A DNA stretch of 64,000 bases from Clostridium zeae. Lineage in GTDB: Bacteria > Bacillota > Clostridia > Clostridiales > Clostridiaceae. Both the position numbers and the translations under genes were made by a program. Below the pieces are notes generated by a model. It had not been told where the DNA came from. It did not search any database and was given only the letters and a program-made list of their open reading frames with translations. The stretch lies in contig NZ_BMBA01000002.1 of the NCBI RefSeq assembly GCF_017312485.1, forward strand, positions 306,287 through 370,286, read 5' to 3'. Shown piece by piece: positions 1-6,973 of the stretch. The first letter of the stretch is position 1; each line of letters opens with the position of its first letter.

Positions 1-275
1 CCTGAAGGTCCTCCAGATGGTCCTGTAGCACCAGTTGGACCTTGTGGTCCAGGAAATCCTCTTGGCCCTCTTGGTCCTGGAGGACCTCCAGATGGCCCTG
101 TTGCGCCTGTCGGTCCTGCTGGCCCTCTTTGTCCCTGTGGTCCTCTTCTTCCGGGAACTCCTGGACATCCTTTCGGTCCAGGAGGACCTTGTGGCCCTGT
201 AGGACCAGTAGGACATTCACAATGAGGTTTCTTTTCGTAACAATTGTAGTTATGATAACTTTCTCTAGTATTCAT
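1..275 (-). CDS. Collagen-like Gly-X-Y repeat protein, 5' part only (gene runs off the window start)
   Basis: Read on the minus strand, the frame opens with ATG at 275 and gives a short Cys- and His-containing head ([18 protein letters not shown]), then [18 protein letters not shown] and further uninterrupted Gly-X-Y triplets to the window edge. Pro, Thr, Ala and Arg fill the X and Y positions. Such repeats form collagen-like triple helices, and in spore-forming Firmicutes they are typical of BclA-type exosporium filament proteins. An AAGGGG purine run lies about 14 bases upstream, so the start is plausible rather than certain. The C-terminal domain is outside the window. A surface or exosporium role is inferred from the family and from the spore genes near 20-21 kb. 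Confidence 0.8.
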   Translation of the reverse strand, partial: MNTRESYHNYNCYEKKPHCECPTGPTGPQGPPGPKGCPGVPGRRGPQGQRGPAGPTGATGPSGGPPGPRGPRGFPGPQGPTGATGPSGGPS

Positions 276-564
276 TTCTGCATCTTTCGCCCCTTTTCTG
301 CATATTTTACCAAGTCTGAATATAATATGATTTATATATATATTCAGTTCTACTTTTCTGATAAAGCGGATTAAAGTTTTATCATTTTTTGTCGCAAATA
401 ATCATTTTTTAATATTCAATATCATCTATTTATGTAACAACAGGTCTAGCACGCCCAACTTCTTAAAATTGAGATTGATGTTTGGACTTGTACTAATAAA
501 TGGTTGTATTATTTAAGATCAAGCAAAAAATGCATTTAAAATTTACATAATATACCAACATTAG

Positions 565-613
565 CTCCAAAAGGCAGAAACCTTAATTAATATAAGATTT
601 CTGCCTTTTGGAG
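565..613. terminator. Perfect 16-bp inverted repeat, probable terminator
   Basis: Arms CTCCAAAAGGCAGAAA (565-580) and TTTCTGCCTTTTGGAG (598-613) are perfect complements around a 17-base loop. It lies 67 bases past the stop of the minus-strand acetyltransferase gene. No long T-run follows on either strand, so it may work as a terminator or as an RNA 3'-end stabiliser. The rest of 276-679 holds only AT-rich promoter-like sequence. Confidence 0.5.
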
Positions 614-679
614 TTCTGTATATGTTATATGATAATAATCAATATTTTTAAAATATGACTTCTAATAAATAGAGGTAGC

Positions 680-1093
680 TTACTTTAATGCCTTTTTTAC
701 ATAATACATATTGAAACCTTCAGGGGAGTTTTCTATAATACTAAAAGTTTCATACCCTAATTTTTTATAAAAATCTAATGTATGTACAGTTTGCAAGTAT
801 GCATTAGAAACTCCTCTTTTAATAGCTTCTTTCTCAACTTCAAGTATCATTTGCTTGCCGTAGCCTTTTCCTCTATGTAACCTATCTACCCAAAGAGCAT
901 TAATATATAACCAGTTTGAATTATGATTTCCTTGAAGCCCTCCGATGACCTTACCTTCATCATCCTTTATTAAAATGCTAATTGGTATATTCTTCTCTGA
1001 GCTTTTTGATAAGGCATACTCTGTTAATCCATTCTCAATTATTTTCATATCCTCGTCTTTTAATTCAGCTTCGATATATAATTTACTATTCAC
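680..1093 (-). CDS. GNAT family N-acetyltransferase
   Basis: The 137-residue product has the GNAT fold pattern. The acetyl-CoA loop motif RGKGYG falls at about residues 74-79, after the strand WLYINALWVD and before the helix KQMILEVEKEA. The C-terminal segment with LDFYKKLGYE is typical of the last two strands. The start is GTG at 1093, with GGAGG well placed upstream. The family transfers acetyl from acetyl-CoA to an amine; the substrate cannot be read from the sequence. The gene stands alone on the minus strand. Confidence 0.85.
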   Translation of the reverse strand: MNSKLYIEAELKDEDMKIIENGLTEYALSKSSEKNIPISILIKDDEGKVIGGLQGNHNSNWLYINALWVDRLHRGKGYGKQMILEVEKEAIKRGVSNAYLQTVHTLDFYKKLGYETFSIIENSPEGFNMYYVKKALK

Positions 1094-1273
1094 AATAAAT
1101 CCTCCGCGTTCCCATTTTTCATTTAACCATGAAAATACTTATTTAAGTAATCTTTTGTGATACTATAGCTTAATATAATAGATTATATCATACTTCCTAG
1201 ATATAATTTATTTCTACAATTGTGGCTATAATAACTTAGAAAATAATTATCAATCAAACCTGGAGGAATTAAA

Positions 1274-1975
1274 ATGCTTATGATTTTATTTCATTTCCTA
1301 TTTAAGCCTTTAGTAATATTCTTTGTACTTCTTATGCTAGTAAAGGTCACTGGTAAGAAGTCTTTATCTCAAATAACCTACTTTGATTACATATCGGGAA
1401 TTACCATAGGTGCAATAGCTGGGGCCGCAAGCATTGATAAACATACAGATTTAATTAAAGGTATTATTGTACTTATGATCTGGATTTTCATCCCTATGAT
1501 TATGTCCTATATAGAATATAGAAGCTTTAGTTTTGAAAGAAAAACCGTTGGAGAGCCTTTATTTCTTATAAAAAATGGAGTTGTGGCTACTTACAATTTG
1601 AAGAAAGCAAAATACAGTATAAATGACTTACTTATGCAGCTTAGAAAGAAGGATGTATTTGATCTAACTGAAGTAGAATTTGCAATACTTGAGGTTGATG
1701 GAACAGTGAGTGTTCTAAAAAAGGCTCCTTATTCTAAGGTAACTCCTCAGGATCTAAATATAAATCCTCCTTATAAAGGGCTAACCTTGAGTTTAATAAT
1801 TAATGGAATTATTGTTGATTCAAACTTACACCTTGCAGAAAAAGATAAGGCTTGGTTAGAAGAAGAGATAAAGAAAAATAATATTACTAACATAGAAGAT
1901 GTACTGTATGCTGGTTATACTTCAGTTGGAAAGTTAGAGCTTGTTACAAAAAACACTTCAAACACTGCAACTTAA
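1274..1975 (+). CDS. DUF421 (YetF/YcaP-like) membrane protein
   Basis: The product has 233 residues. Three hydrophobic segments at about residues 4-26, 36-55 and 63-82 are followed by a soluble C-terminal region with the DUF421 pattern (VGEPLFLIKNG, LLMQLRKKDVFDLTEVEFAILEVDG). A GGAGGAATT ribosome binding site lies just before the ATG. The family is common in spore formers, where several members are spore or inner-membrane proteins of unknown biochemical role. The gene is monocistronic, with a strong hairpin 138 bases after the stop. Confidence 0.85.
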   Translation: MLMILFHFLFKPLVIFFVLLMLVKVTGKKSLSQITYFDYISGITIGAIAGAASIDKHTDLIKGIIVLMIWIFIPMIMSYIEYRSFSFERKTVGEPLFLIKNGVVATYNLKKAKYSINDLLMQLRKKDVFDLTEVEFAILEVDGTVSVLKKAPYSKVTPQDLNINPPYKGLTLSLIINGIIVDSNLHLAEKDKAWLEEEIKKNNITNIEDVLYAGYTSVGKLELVTKNTSNTAT

Positions 1976-2112
1976 AAGGTCCAATAGCTAAAATACTATT
2001 TAATTTCGATTCTAATAAAATACAACAGCTTATACAAATAATTACTCCCCCTCAAAATCTTATATATTATATTGAACTTTTATTAATCTACTGATAAAAT
2101 TAACATTATGCT

Positions 2113-2153
2113 AAACGGCAGGAACCCTTGAAATCACAGGGTTCCTGCCGTTT
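2113..2153 (+). terminator. Perfect 16-bp hairpin, terminator-like, at the broken 5' end of the next gene
   Basis: Arms AAACGGCAGGAACCCT (2113-2128) and AGGGTTCCTGCCGTTT (2138-2153) enclose a nine-base loop and are followed by TTTGTGTTT. It can act as the terminator of the DUF421 gene. It sits directly where the homology of the following binding-protein gene begins, so it may mark a deletion junction. Confidence 0.6.
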
Positions 2154-2182
2154 GTGTTTCTGCACAGGTTGCAGACAAGACT

Positions 2183-2977
2183 ATGCAGCAAGTATTATCC
2201 AAAAGCGTCGATATAGGTTTCAGTGGGCCTGAGCAAGTTGTATACATCTATAATCAAAAGAGAGAGGACTACCCAATTGTATTCGCTCAACTTACTCAAA
2301 AAGATGGCTCTTTCTTAGTTGGAAGAACTGAAGACAAAAACTTCACTTGGGAATCTGTGAAAGGTAAAACTATTATAGGTGGTCGTCCTGGCGGTGTTCC
2401 TGAAATGGCTTTAGAATATGTTTTAAGAAATCATGGTCTTCAACCTGGTAAAGACGTCAATGTTGTAACAAATATAGCTTACACTGCAACTGGTGGTGCC
2501 TTCAAAGGTGGAACTGGCGATTATGTTGCTCTTTTCGAGCCTACAGGTTCTATGCTTGAAAAAGAAAAAGCTGGTAGTATAGTTGCTTCTGTTGGAGCAT
2601 CAGCTGGAACATTACCTTATACTTGCTTCTATGCAACTAAATCATATATAGAAAAAAATCCTGATATAATAGAGAAATTTACCCGTGCAATAGTAAAAGG
2701 TCAGCAATGGGTAGAAAAGAACAGTGACGCTGATGTTGCGAAATCAATCATATCTTTCTTCCCTGGAACAGATCAAGATATACTAACTAATGTTGTTAAA
2801 AATTATAGATCTATTGATGCTTTTGCAAAAGTTCCTACAATGAAAGAAGAAGACTATACTAGACTTTTAGACATAATTCAATCTTATCAAGCTAGTTTAG
2901 TTCCTTCAAGACCTGCATTTGATAAGATAATTGACAACTCCTTTGGAGAAAAGGCATTAAAAGATTTATCTAAATAG
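2183..2977 (+). pseudogene. NitT/TauT-type ABC substrate-binding protein, N-terminally truncated
   Basis: The 264 residues match the body of an NMT1/SsuA-like periplasmic-type binding protein (SVDIGFSGPEQVVYIYN, then the second lobe and hinge). Family members are usually about 320-340 residues with a lipoprotein signal peptide. Here the signal peptide and the first part of lobe 1 are absent. The open frame extends upstream of the ATG only to a stop near 2128-2130 (residues AVCVSAQVADKT before the Met), and no ribosome binding site precedes the ATG. Without a signal peptide the product could not reach the membrane surface. The downstream ATPase and permease are intact, so the transporter is either non-functional or uses another binding protein. 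Confidence 0.7.
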
Positions 2978-2990
2978 TATTTAATTTTTA

Positions 2991-3123
2991 TTGTCACGGA
3001 TATTTTATGCTTCAAGATGTATACTACTTCACTCTTTATGTCTTTTCAATATATCCTAAAATCTATAAGATGTATTGAAAAATATATAATATTATGAAGT
3101 ATGCATCAGTATATCCGTGACAA
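2991..3123. mobile_element. MITE-like element with 13-bp terminal inverted repeats and 7-bp flanking direct repeats
   Basis: Ends TTGTCACGGATAT (2991-3003) and ATATCCGTGACAA (3111-3123) are perfect inverted repeats. Both are flanked by ATTTTTA (2984-2990 and 3124-3130), as expected for a target-site duplication. A further internal pair, TTTTCAATA and TATTGAAAA, makes the element foldable. It has no coding capacity. It sits between the binding-protein pseudogene and the ATPase gene, nine bases before the ATPase ribosome binding site. The AT-rich direct repeats could be chance, so a cis-acting intercistronic RNA hairpin is the alternative. Confidence 0.5.
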
Positions 3124-3145
3124 ATTTTTAATAGGTGGTGAAAAT

Positions 3146-3910
3146 ATGGCACTTCTTGAAATAAAAGATATCTATATGAATTTTCATACTCCTGAATCAG
3201 TTATAGAAGCACTAAATAATATAAATATAACTATAGAAAAAGGTGACTTTGTAAGTGTTATTGGTCCTTCTGGTTGCGGTAAATCAACTCTTCTTAATAT
3301 AATTTCTGGTTTACTAAAGCCCTCTTCTGGAGAAATATTGTTCAATGGTACTAACTCTCGATCAAATCAAGACATTGTTGGTTATATGTTTCAAAAAGAT
3401 AATTTATTCGAATGGCTTACACTTTGGGATAATGTTACTCTTGGTTTAAAGATAAAGAAACTCATTAATAAAGAAAATATTGAAAAGGTTGATTTATTAT
3501 TATCTCAATATGGTTTATCTAAATTCAAAAAAAGCTATCCAAGTCAACTTTCTGGTGGTATGAGGCAAAGAGCTGCGCTGATTAGAACGCTTGCCTTGGA
3601 ACCAGAAATTTTGTTACTGGATGAACCATTTTCTGCATTAGATTATCAAACAAGATTAAAGGTATGTGATGAAATTTTTCAAATAATTAAGAAAGAAAAT
3701 AAAACTGCAATAATGGTTACTCACGATATTTCAGAAGCAATATCTACCTCTTCAAAAATAGTAGTACTATCAAAAAGACCTTCTGTAGTAAAGAGAGAAC
3801 TATTTCTTGATTTTAACGAGAATCTTACTCCTCTTCAAAGACGTGATGAAAAACAATTTAGAGAGTATTTCAATATTACATGGAAGGAGTTAGATCTAAA
3901 TGATGAATAA
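3146..3910 (+). CDS. ABC transporter ATP-binding protein, NitT/TauT (SsuB/TauB) type
   Basis: The product has about 254 residues. Walker A GPSGCGKST lies near residue 40, the signature LSGGMRQRAAL near 140, Walker B ILLLDEPFSALD just after it, and the switch histidine is in MVTHD. This is the nucleotide-binding subunit energising import with the permease that follows. I chose ATG 3146 because AGGTGGTG lies just upstream; an upstream in-frame ATG at 3101 falls inside the inverted-repeat element and has no ribosome binding site. The substrate is not evident; the family takes up nitrate, sulfonates, taurine, bicarbonate or pyrimidine-like compounds. Confidence 0.9.
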   Translation: MALLEIKDIYMNFHTPESVIEALNNINITIEKGDFVSVIGPSGCGKSTLLNIISGLLKPSSGEILFNGTNSRSNQDIVGYMFQKDNLFEWLTLWDNVTLGLKIKKLINKENIEKVDLLLSQYGLSKFKKSYPSQLSGGMRQRAALIRTLALEPEILLLDEPFSALDYQTRLKVCDEIFQIIKKENKTAIMVTHDISEAISTSSKIVVLSKRPSVVKRELFLDFNENLTPLQRRDEKQFREYFNITWKELDLNDE

Positions 3911-4697
3911 AGAACAAGAACATGAATTATATCTAAAGAAAATAAAATTTGCTAAAATAAAACTTGCTGTTGTACGAGTATTAGTTTTAGTCATCTTCTT
4001 AGCTCTATGGGAAATTGCAGGAGATTTAAAATGGATAGATCCCTTCCTGACTTCAACCCCCTCTAGAGTTGTAAAATCAATAATGCAATTTTACGGTGAA
4101 GGTACTCTTATAAAGCATATACTTGTTACCTGCTACGAAACCATTTTAGGTTTTGTTTTAGGCACAGTTTTAGGTACCATTATAGCTATTGCATTATGGT
4201 GGAGTGATTTTGCTTCTAAGGTAATGGAGCCTTACCTTGTAGTCCTTAACGCATTACCTAAAGTAGCACTTGCCCCTATAATAATATTCTGGGTAGGAAA
4301 TGGTATTACTGCTATTATAGTAGTAGCACTTCTTATTTCAATAGTAGTAACAATAATGAGTGTTTTTTCTGGTTTCCAGGAAGTAGATGAAGAAAAGATA
4401 AAATTAATGAAGACTTTTGGTGCAAATAAAGTTCAAATGTTAACCCATTTAATAATGCCTGCATCTATTCCTACAATGATATCTGCTTTAAAAATAAATG
4501 TAGGTCTCTCTTGGGTAGGTGTTATCATGGGAGAATTCTTGGTTGCTAAAGATGGTTTAGGCTTCCTAATAGTATACGGTGGTCAAATCTCTCAATTAGA
4601 TATGGTCATGATGAGTATAATAATTCTTTCAGTTATTGCTTATATAATGTATAAAATTGTATCAATAATAGAAAATATTGTTAGAGTTAAGTATTGA
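3900..4697 (+). CDS. ABC transporter permease, NitT/TauT (SsuC/TauC) type
   Basis: The product has 265 residues and about six membrane segments. The BPD_transp_1 EAA-type loop that contacts the ATPase is visible as MKTFGANKVQMLTHLIMPASIP. The N-terminal FLALWEIAGD and FLTSTPSRVVKSI match the SsuC/TauC subfamily. It overlaps the end of the ATPase gene by 11 bases, with AAGGAG ten bases before ATG 3900, so the two are translationally coupled. Together they form the membrane core of an importer whose binding protein is damaged. Confidence 0.9.
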   Translation: MMNKEQEHELYLKKIKFAKIKLAVVRVLVLVIFLALWEIAGDLKWIDPFLTSTPSRVVKSIMQFYGEGTLIKHILVTCYETILGFVLGTVLGTIIAIALWWSDFASKVMEPYLVVLNALPKVALAPIIIFWVGNGITAIIVVALLISIVVTIMSVFSGFQEVDEEKIKLMKTFGANKVQMLTHLIMPASIPTMISALKINVGLSWVGVIMGEFLVAKDGLGFLIVYGGQISQLDMVMMSIIILSVIAYIMYKIVSIIENIVRVKY

Positions 4698-4708
4698 TTG
4701 TTTGTATT

Positions 4709-4754
4709 CCCCCATAAAAATAGTATAATTAGCATATTACTATTTTTATGGGGG
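4709..4754. promoter_or_regulatory. 17-bp perfect dyad overlapping the promoter and ribosome binding site of the TPR gene
   Basis: Arms CCCCCATAAAAATAGTA (4709-4725) and TACTATTTTTATGGGGG (4738-4754) are perfect complements around a 12-base loop. A TATAAT (4724-4729) with TTGTAT 16 bases upstream lies within the dyad, and the right arm supplies the G-rich ribosome binding site of the gene at 4762. Read-through RNA from the ABC operon would bury that site in a hairpin, whereas RNA started at the internal TATAAT would not contain the left arm. It may also be an operator. Confidence 0.5.
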
Positions 4755-4761
4755 AATTATT

Positions 4762-5586
4762 ATGGGTGAAAAAGTCAGCAAAAGTTTTCCTAAGGATTTA
4801 ATCTTAATAGTTATCATATTAGGAATTATGTTCTTTGTAAATCCTGCAATCGGAAGTATTTTGTTTTGGATGTATATCATATACAAAGGCATCACAAACC
4901 GTGATATGTTATCTGCTTTTATGGCAAATAGAGCTTACCGTAATTACCAATATTCAAAGGCTATAGATTGGTATAAGAAAGCTGCATTATCAAAGGTATC
5001 AAAAGCAAAAATAATTGCTAATTACGTTTTTTTAGAGCTTAAGCATGGAGATGTAAATGAAGCAGATAGAGTCTTTATTAAAATAACCACTGAGAGACAG
5101 TTCAAGGAAAAAGATTTTCAAAATATTAAGATGGCTAAAGCATTAATTTATTGGAAGAAGAACGATGTTGACTCTGCTATAAAAACTCTGCAGGATCTAT
5201 CTGAAACACATAAAACTTCTACGATTTTTGAGACCCTTGGGTACTTTCTAATCAATAAAGGTGATTTGAATAAAGCACTAGAATTTAATGAAACAGCTTT
5301 AATTACATATGGCAGTAGTTCAATCATAAAAGCAAATCTAGGTGAAATATACTATTCCCTTGATAACTTTGAAAAAGCTAAAGAATTATTTACTCCTTTA
5401 ATAGATGATTATGTTAATTTTTCAGAGCCTTATTACTATTCTGGTTTGATTCTTGCAAAAGAAGGAAATAAAGAAGCTGCAACAGAACTTTTAAATAGAG
5501 CTTTATCACTAGAGGAATCTTTTTTAAGCAATTTGAATAAAGAAACAATCAAACAAAAGCTTGAAGAAATTTCTAAGGTTTATTAA
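4762..5586 (+). CDS. Membrane-anchored tetratricopeptide-repeat protein
   Basis: The product has 274 residues. Two hydrophobic stretches at about residues 11-45 (LILIVIILGIMFFVNPAIGS and LFWMYIIYKGI) form a membrane anchor. The rest is helical with TPR-type repeats, for example YQYSKAIDWYKKAALSK, GDLNKALEFNETAL and DNFEKAKELFTPL. TPRs act as protein-interaction scaffolds; no catalytic motif is visible. The gene is monocistronic with a terminator just after the stop. The function is unknown. Confidence 0.7.
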   Translation: MGEKVSKSFPKDLILIVIILGIMFFVNPAIGSILFWMYIIYKGITNRDMLSAFMANRAYRNYQYSKAIDWYKKAALSKVSKAKIIANYVFLELKHGDVNEADRVFIKITTERQFKEKDFQNIKMAKALIYWKKNDVDSAIKTLQDLSETHKTSTIFETLGYFLINKGDLNKALEFNETALITYGSSSIIKANLGEIYYSLDNFEKAKELFTPLIDDYVNFSEPYYYSGLILAKEGNKEAATELLNRALSLEESFLSNLNKETIKQKLEEISKVY

Positions 5587-5608
5587 AAGACAAGATTTCT
5601 TGTCTTTT
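5585..5608 (+). terminator. Intrinsic terminator after the TPR gene
   Basis: AAGACAAG and CTTGTCTT pair around a four-base loop and are followed by a T-run, a few bases past the stop codon. Confidence 0.8.
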
Positions 5609-5783
5609 TTTCATTATCAACCTGATTTTCAAAGTATTCAAGAGTAAGTGTCCAAATTGTATCTATAGTTATCTTTAACGGCAAATGAAATTGTTTACTA
5701 TCTATTATTAAGTCACATTCCGCAGTTTACCTTCCTCTAAAAAAATGCTAAATTATAATAGTGTATTTAAGGAGGTGTAATCC

Positions 5784-6137
5784 GTGAAATTATTTAGAGA
5801 ACTACTTATAATTCTAGTAATATTTTTTATAGGGGAATTTATCTCAAAAACCTTTAATCTTCCGGTGCCTGGCAATATAATCGGAATGCTCTTATTATTA
5901 GTTTTACTGTTAACAAAAGTTATTAAACTTTCATACATAGAAACCATATCTAACTTTTTTCTAGATCACTTGTCTTTTTTCTTCATTCCAGCTGGAGTGG
6001 GCTTACTCACTTCAATGGATGTTCTAAAAAGCTCTTGGGGAAGAATACTGATTGTTTGTATACTAAGTACAATAATTATGATAGCTGTTACTGGTTTCGT
6101 AATTCAGCTTGTGACAAAAATTATGAAAACTAATTAA
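5784..6137 (+). CDS. lrgA: CidA/LrgA family holin-like protein
   Basis: The product has 117 residues and four hydrophobic helices. The family pattern is clear: IIFFIGEFISKTFNLPVPGN, IIGMLLLLVLLL, and FFFIPAGVGLL with SFF before it. It starts with GTG at 5784 behind a strong AAGGAGGTG. CidA/LrgA proteins are small membrane proteins that with their LrgB/CidB partner influence murein hydrolase activity, programmed lysis and, in some Firmicutes, pyruvate or acetate handling. Eleven bases separate it from the LrgB gene, so the pair is an operon. No LytSR regulator is next to it. Confidence 0.9.
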   Translation: MKLFRELLIILVIFFIGEFISKTFNLPVPGNIIGMLLLLVLLLTKVIKLSYIETISNFFLDHLSFFFIPAGVGLLTSMDVLKSSWGRILIVCILSTIIMIAVTGFVIQLVTKIMKTN

Positions 6138-6148
6138 GGAGTGTAATC

Positions 6149-6862
6149 ATGAATATTTTCACTAACAATGCTCTATTTGGTATAGTTATATCTCTTATAG
6201 CTTTTGAAATAGGTTTACTTTTATACAAACGTACAAAATTCCCTTTATTTAATCCACTTTTAATAGCTATTGCTTTAGTAATAGGATTTTTACTACTTTT
6301 TAAGATTGATTTTAAAACTTATAATCAAGGTGGACAATTTATAAATATGTTTTTAGGACCAGCTACAGTAATTTTAGCTGTGCCACTTTATAAACAAATC
6401 AAGCTTCTAAAAGCTTATGGTCTTCCTATATTCATAGGTATATTTGTAGGAAGTGCTGTTGGAATAATAAGCATAATTTTATTATCTTATGCCTTTAAAT
6501 TAGATCCAGTAATAATAAAATCCTTAGCCCCTAAAGCTGTTACAACTCCTATCGGTATGGAGATAAGCAATGAACTTCATGGCATTGTGCCTATTACAGT
6601 AGTTGCCATCGTTATTACAGGAATAATTGGTGCTATGATAGGTCCATTGATATGTAAAATCTTTGGAATAAAGCATAAGGTTGCAGTTGGTGTATCCTTA
6701 GGTACTGCCTCTCACGCAGTTGGAACCTCTAAGGCATTAGAAATTGGAGAAACTGAGGGTGCCATGAGCTCACTTTCCATTGGACTAGCAGGACTCATGA
6801 CAGTTTTCCTAGCACCATTTATCTATAATATTCTTAGCGGCATATTACATTTTTACAAGTAG
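6149..6862 (+). CDS. lrgB: LrgB/CidB family membrane protein
   Basis: The product has 237 residues with about seven membrane segments. LrgB signatures visible are GPATVILAVPLYKQ, PKAVTTPIGMEIS and GTASHAVGTSKALEIGE. It is the usual second partner of the CidA/LrgA protein and follows it after 11 bases with its own AAGGAGTG site. The family is annotated as a murein hydrolase exporter or lysis regulator in Staphylococcus; the molecular activity here is inferred from the family only. Confidence 0.92.
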   Translation: MNIFTNNALFGIVISLIAFEIGLLLYKRTKFPLFNPLLIAIALVIGFLLLFKIDFKTYNQGGQFINMFLGPATVILAVPLYKQIKLLKAYGLPIFIGIFVGSAVGIISIILLSYAFKLDPVIIKSLAPKAVTTPIGMEISNELHGIVPITVVAIVITGIIGAMIGPLICKIFGIKHKVAVGVSLGTASHAVGTSKALEIGETEGAMSSLSIGLAGLMTVFLAPFIYNILSGILHFYK

Positions 6863-6901
6863 TTAATTATATACAACTTTAAATTCCTTACTAAAAAATA
6901 T

Positions 6902-6967
6902 AAATCCTATGATACTTTCAAAACCTCTATTTAAAATAGAATTACTTTGAATTTATCATAGGATTTA
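6902..6967. terminator. Bidirectional terminator between lrgB and topB
   Basis: Arms AAATCCTATGATA (6902-6914) and TATCATAGGATTT (6955-6967) lie between the converging lrgB and topB genes. A smaller CTATTT/AAATAG hairpin is inside the loop. It can end transcription from both sides. Confidence 0.65.
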
Positions 6968-6973
6968 TTTACT

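Noticed and set aside
42-374. Plus-strand 110-residue frame rich in Trp, Ser and Arg
   Set aside because: It is the antisense shadow of the collagen-like repeats, which are clearly coding on the minus strand.
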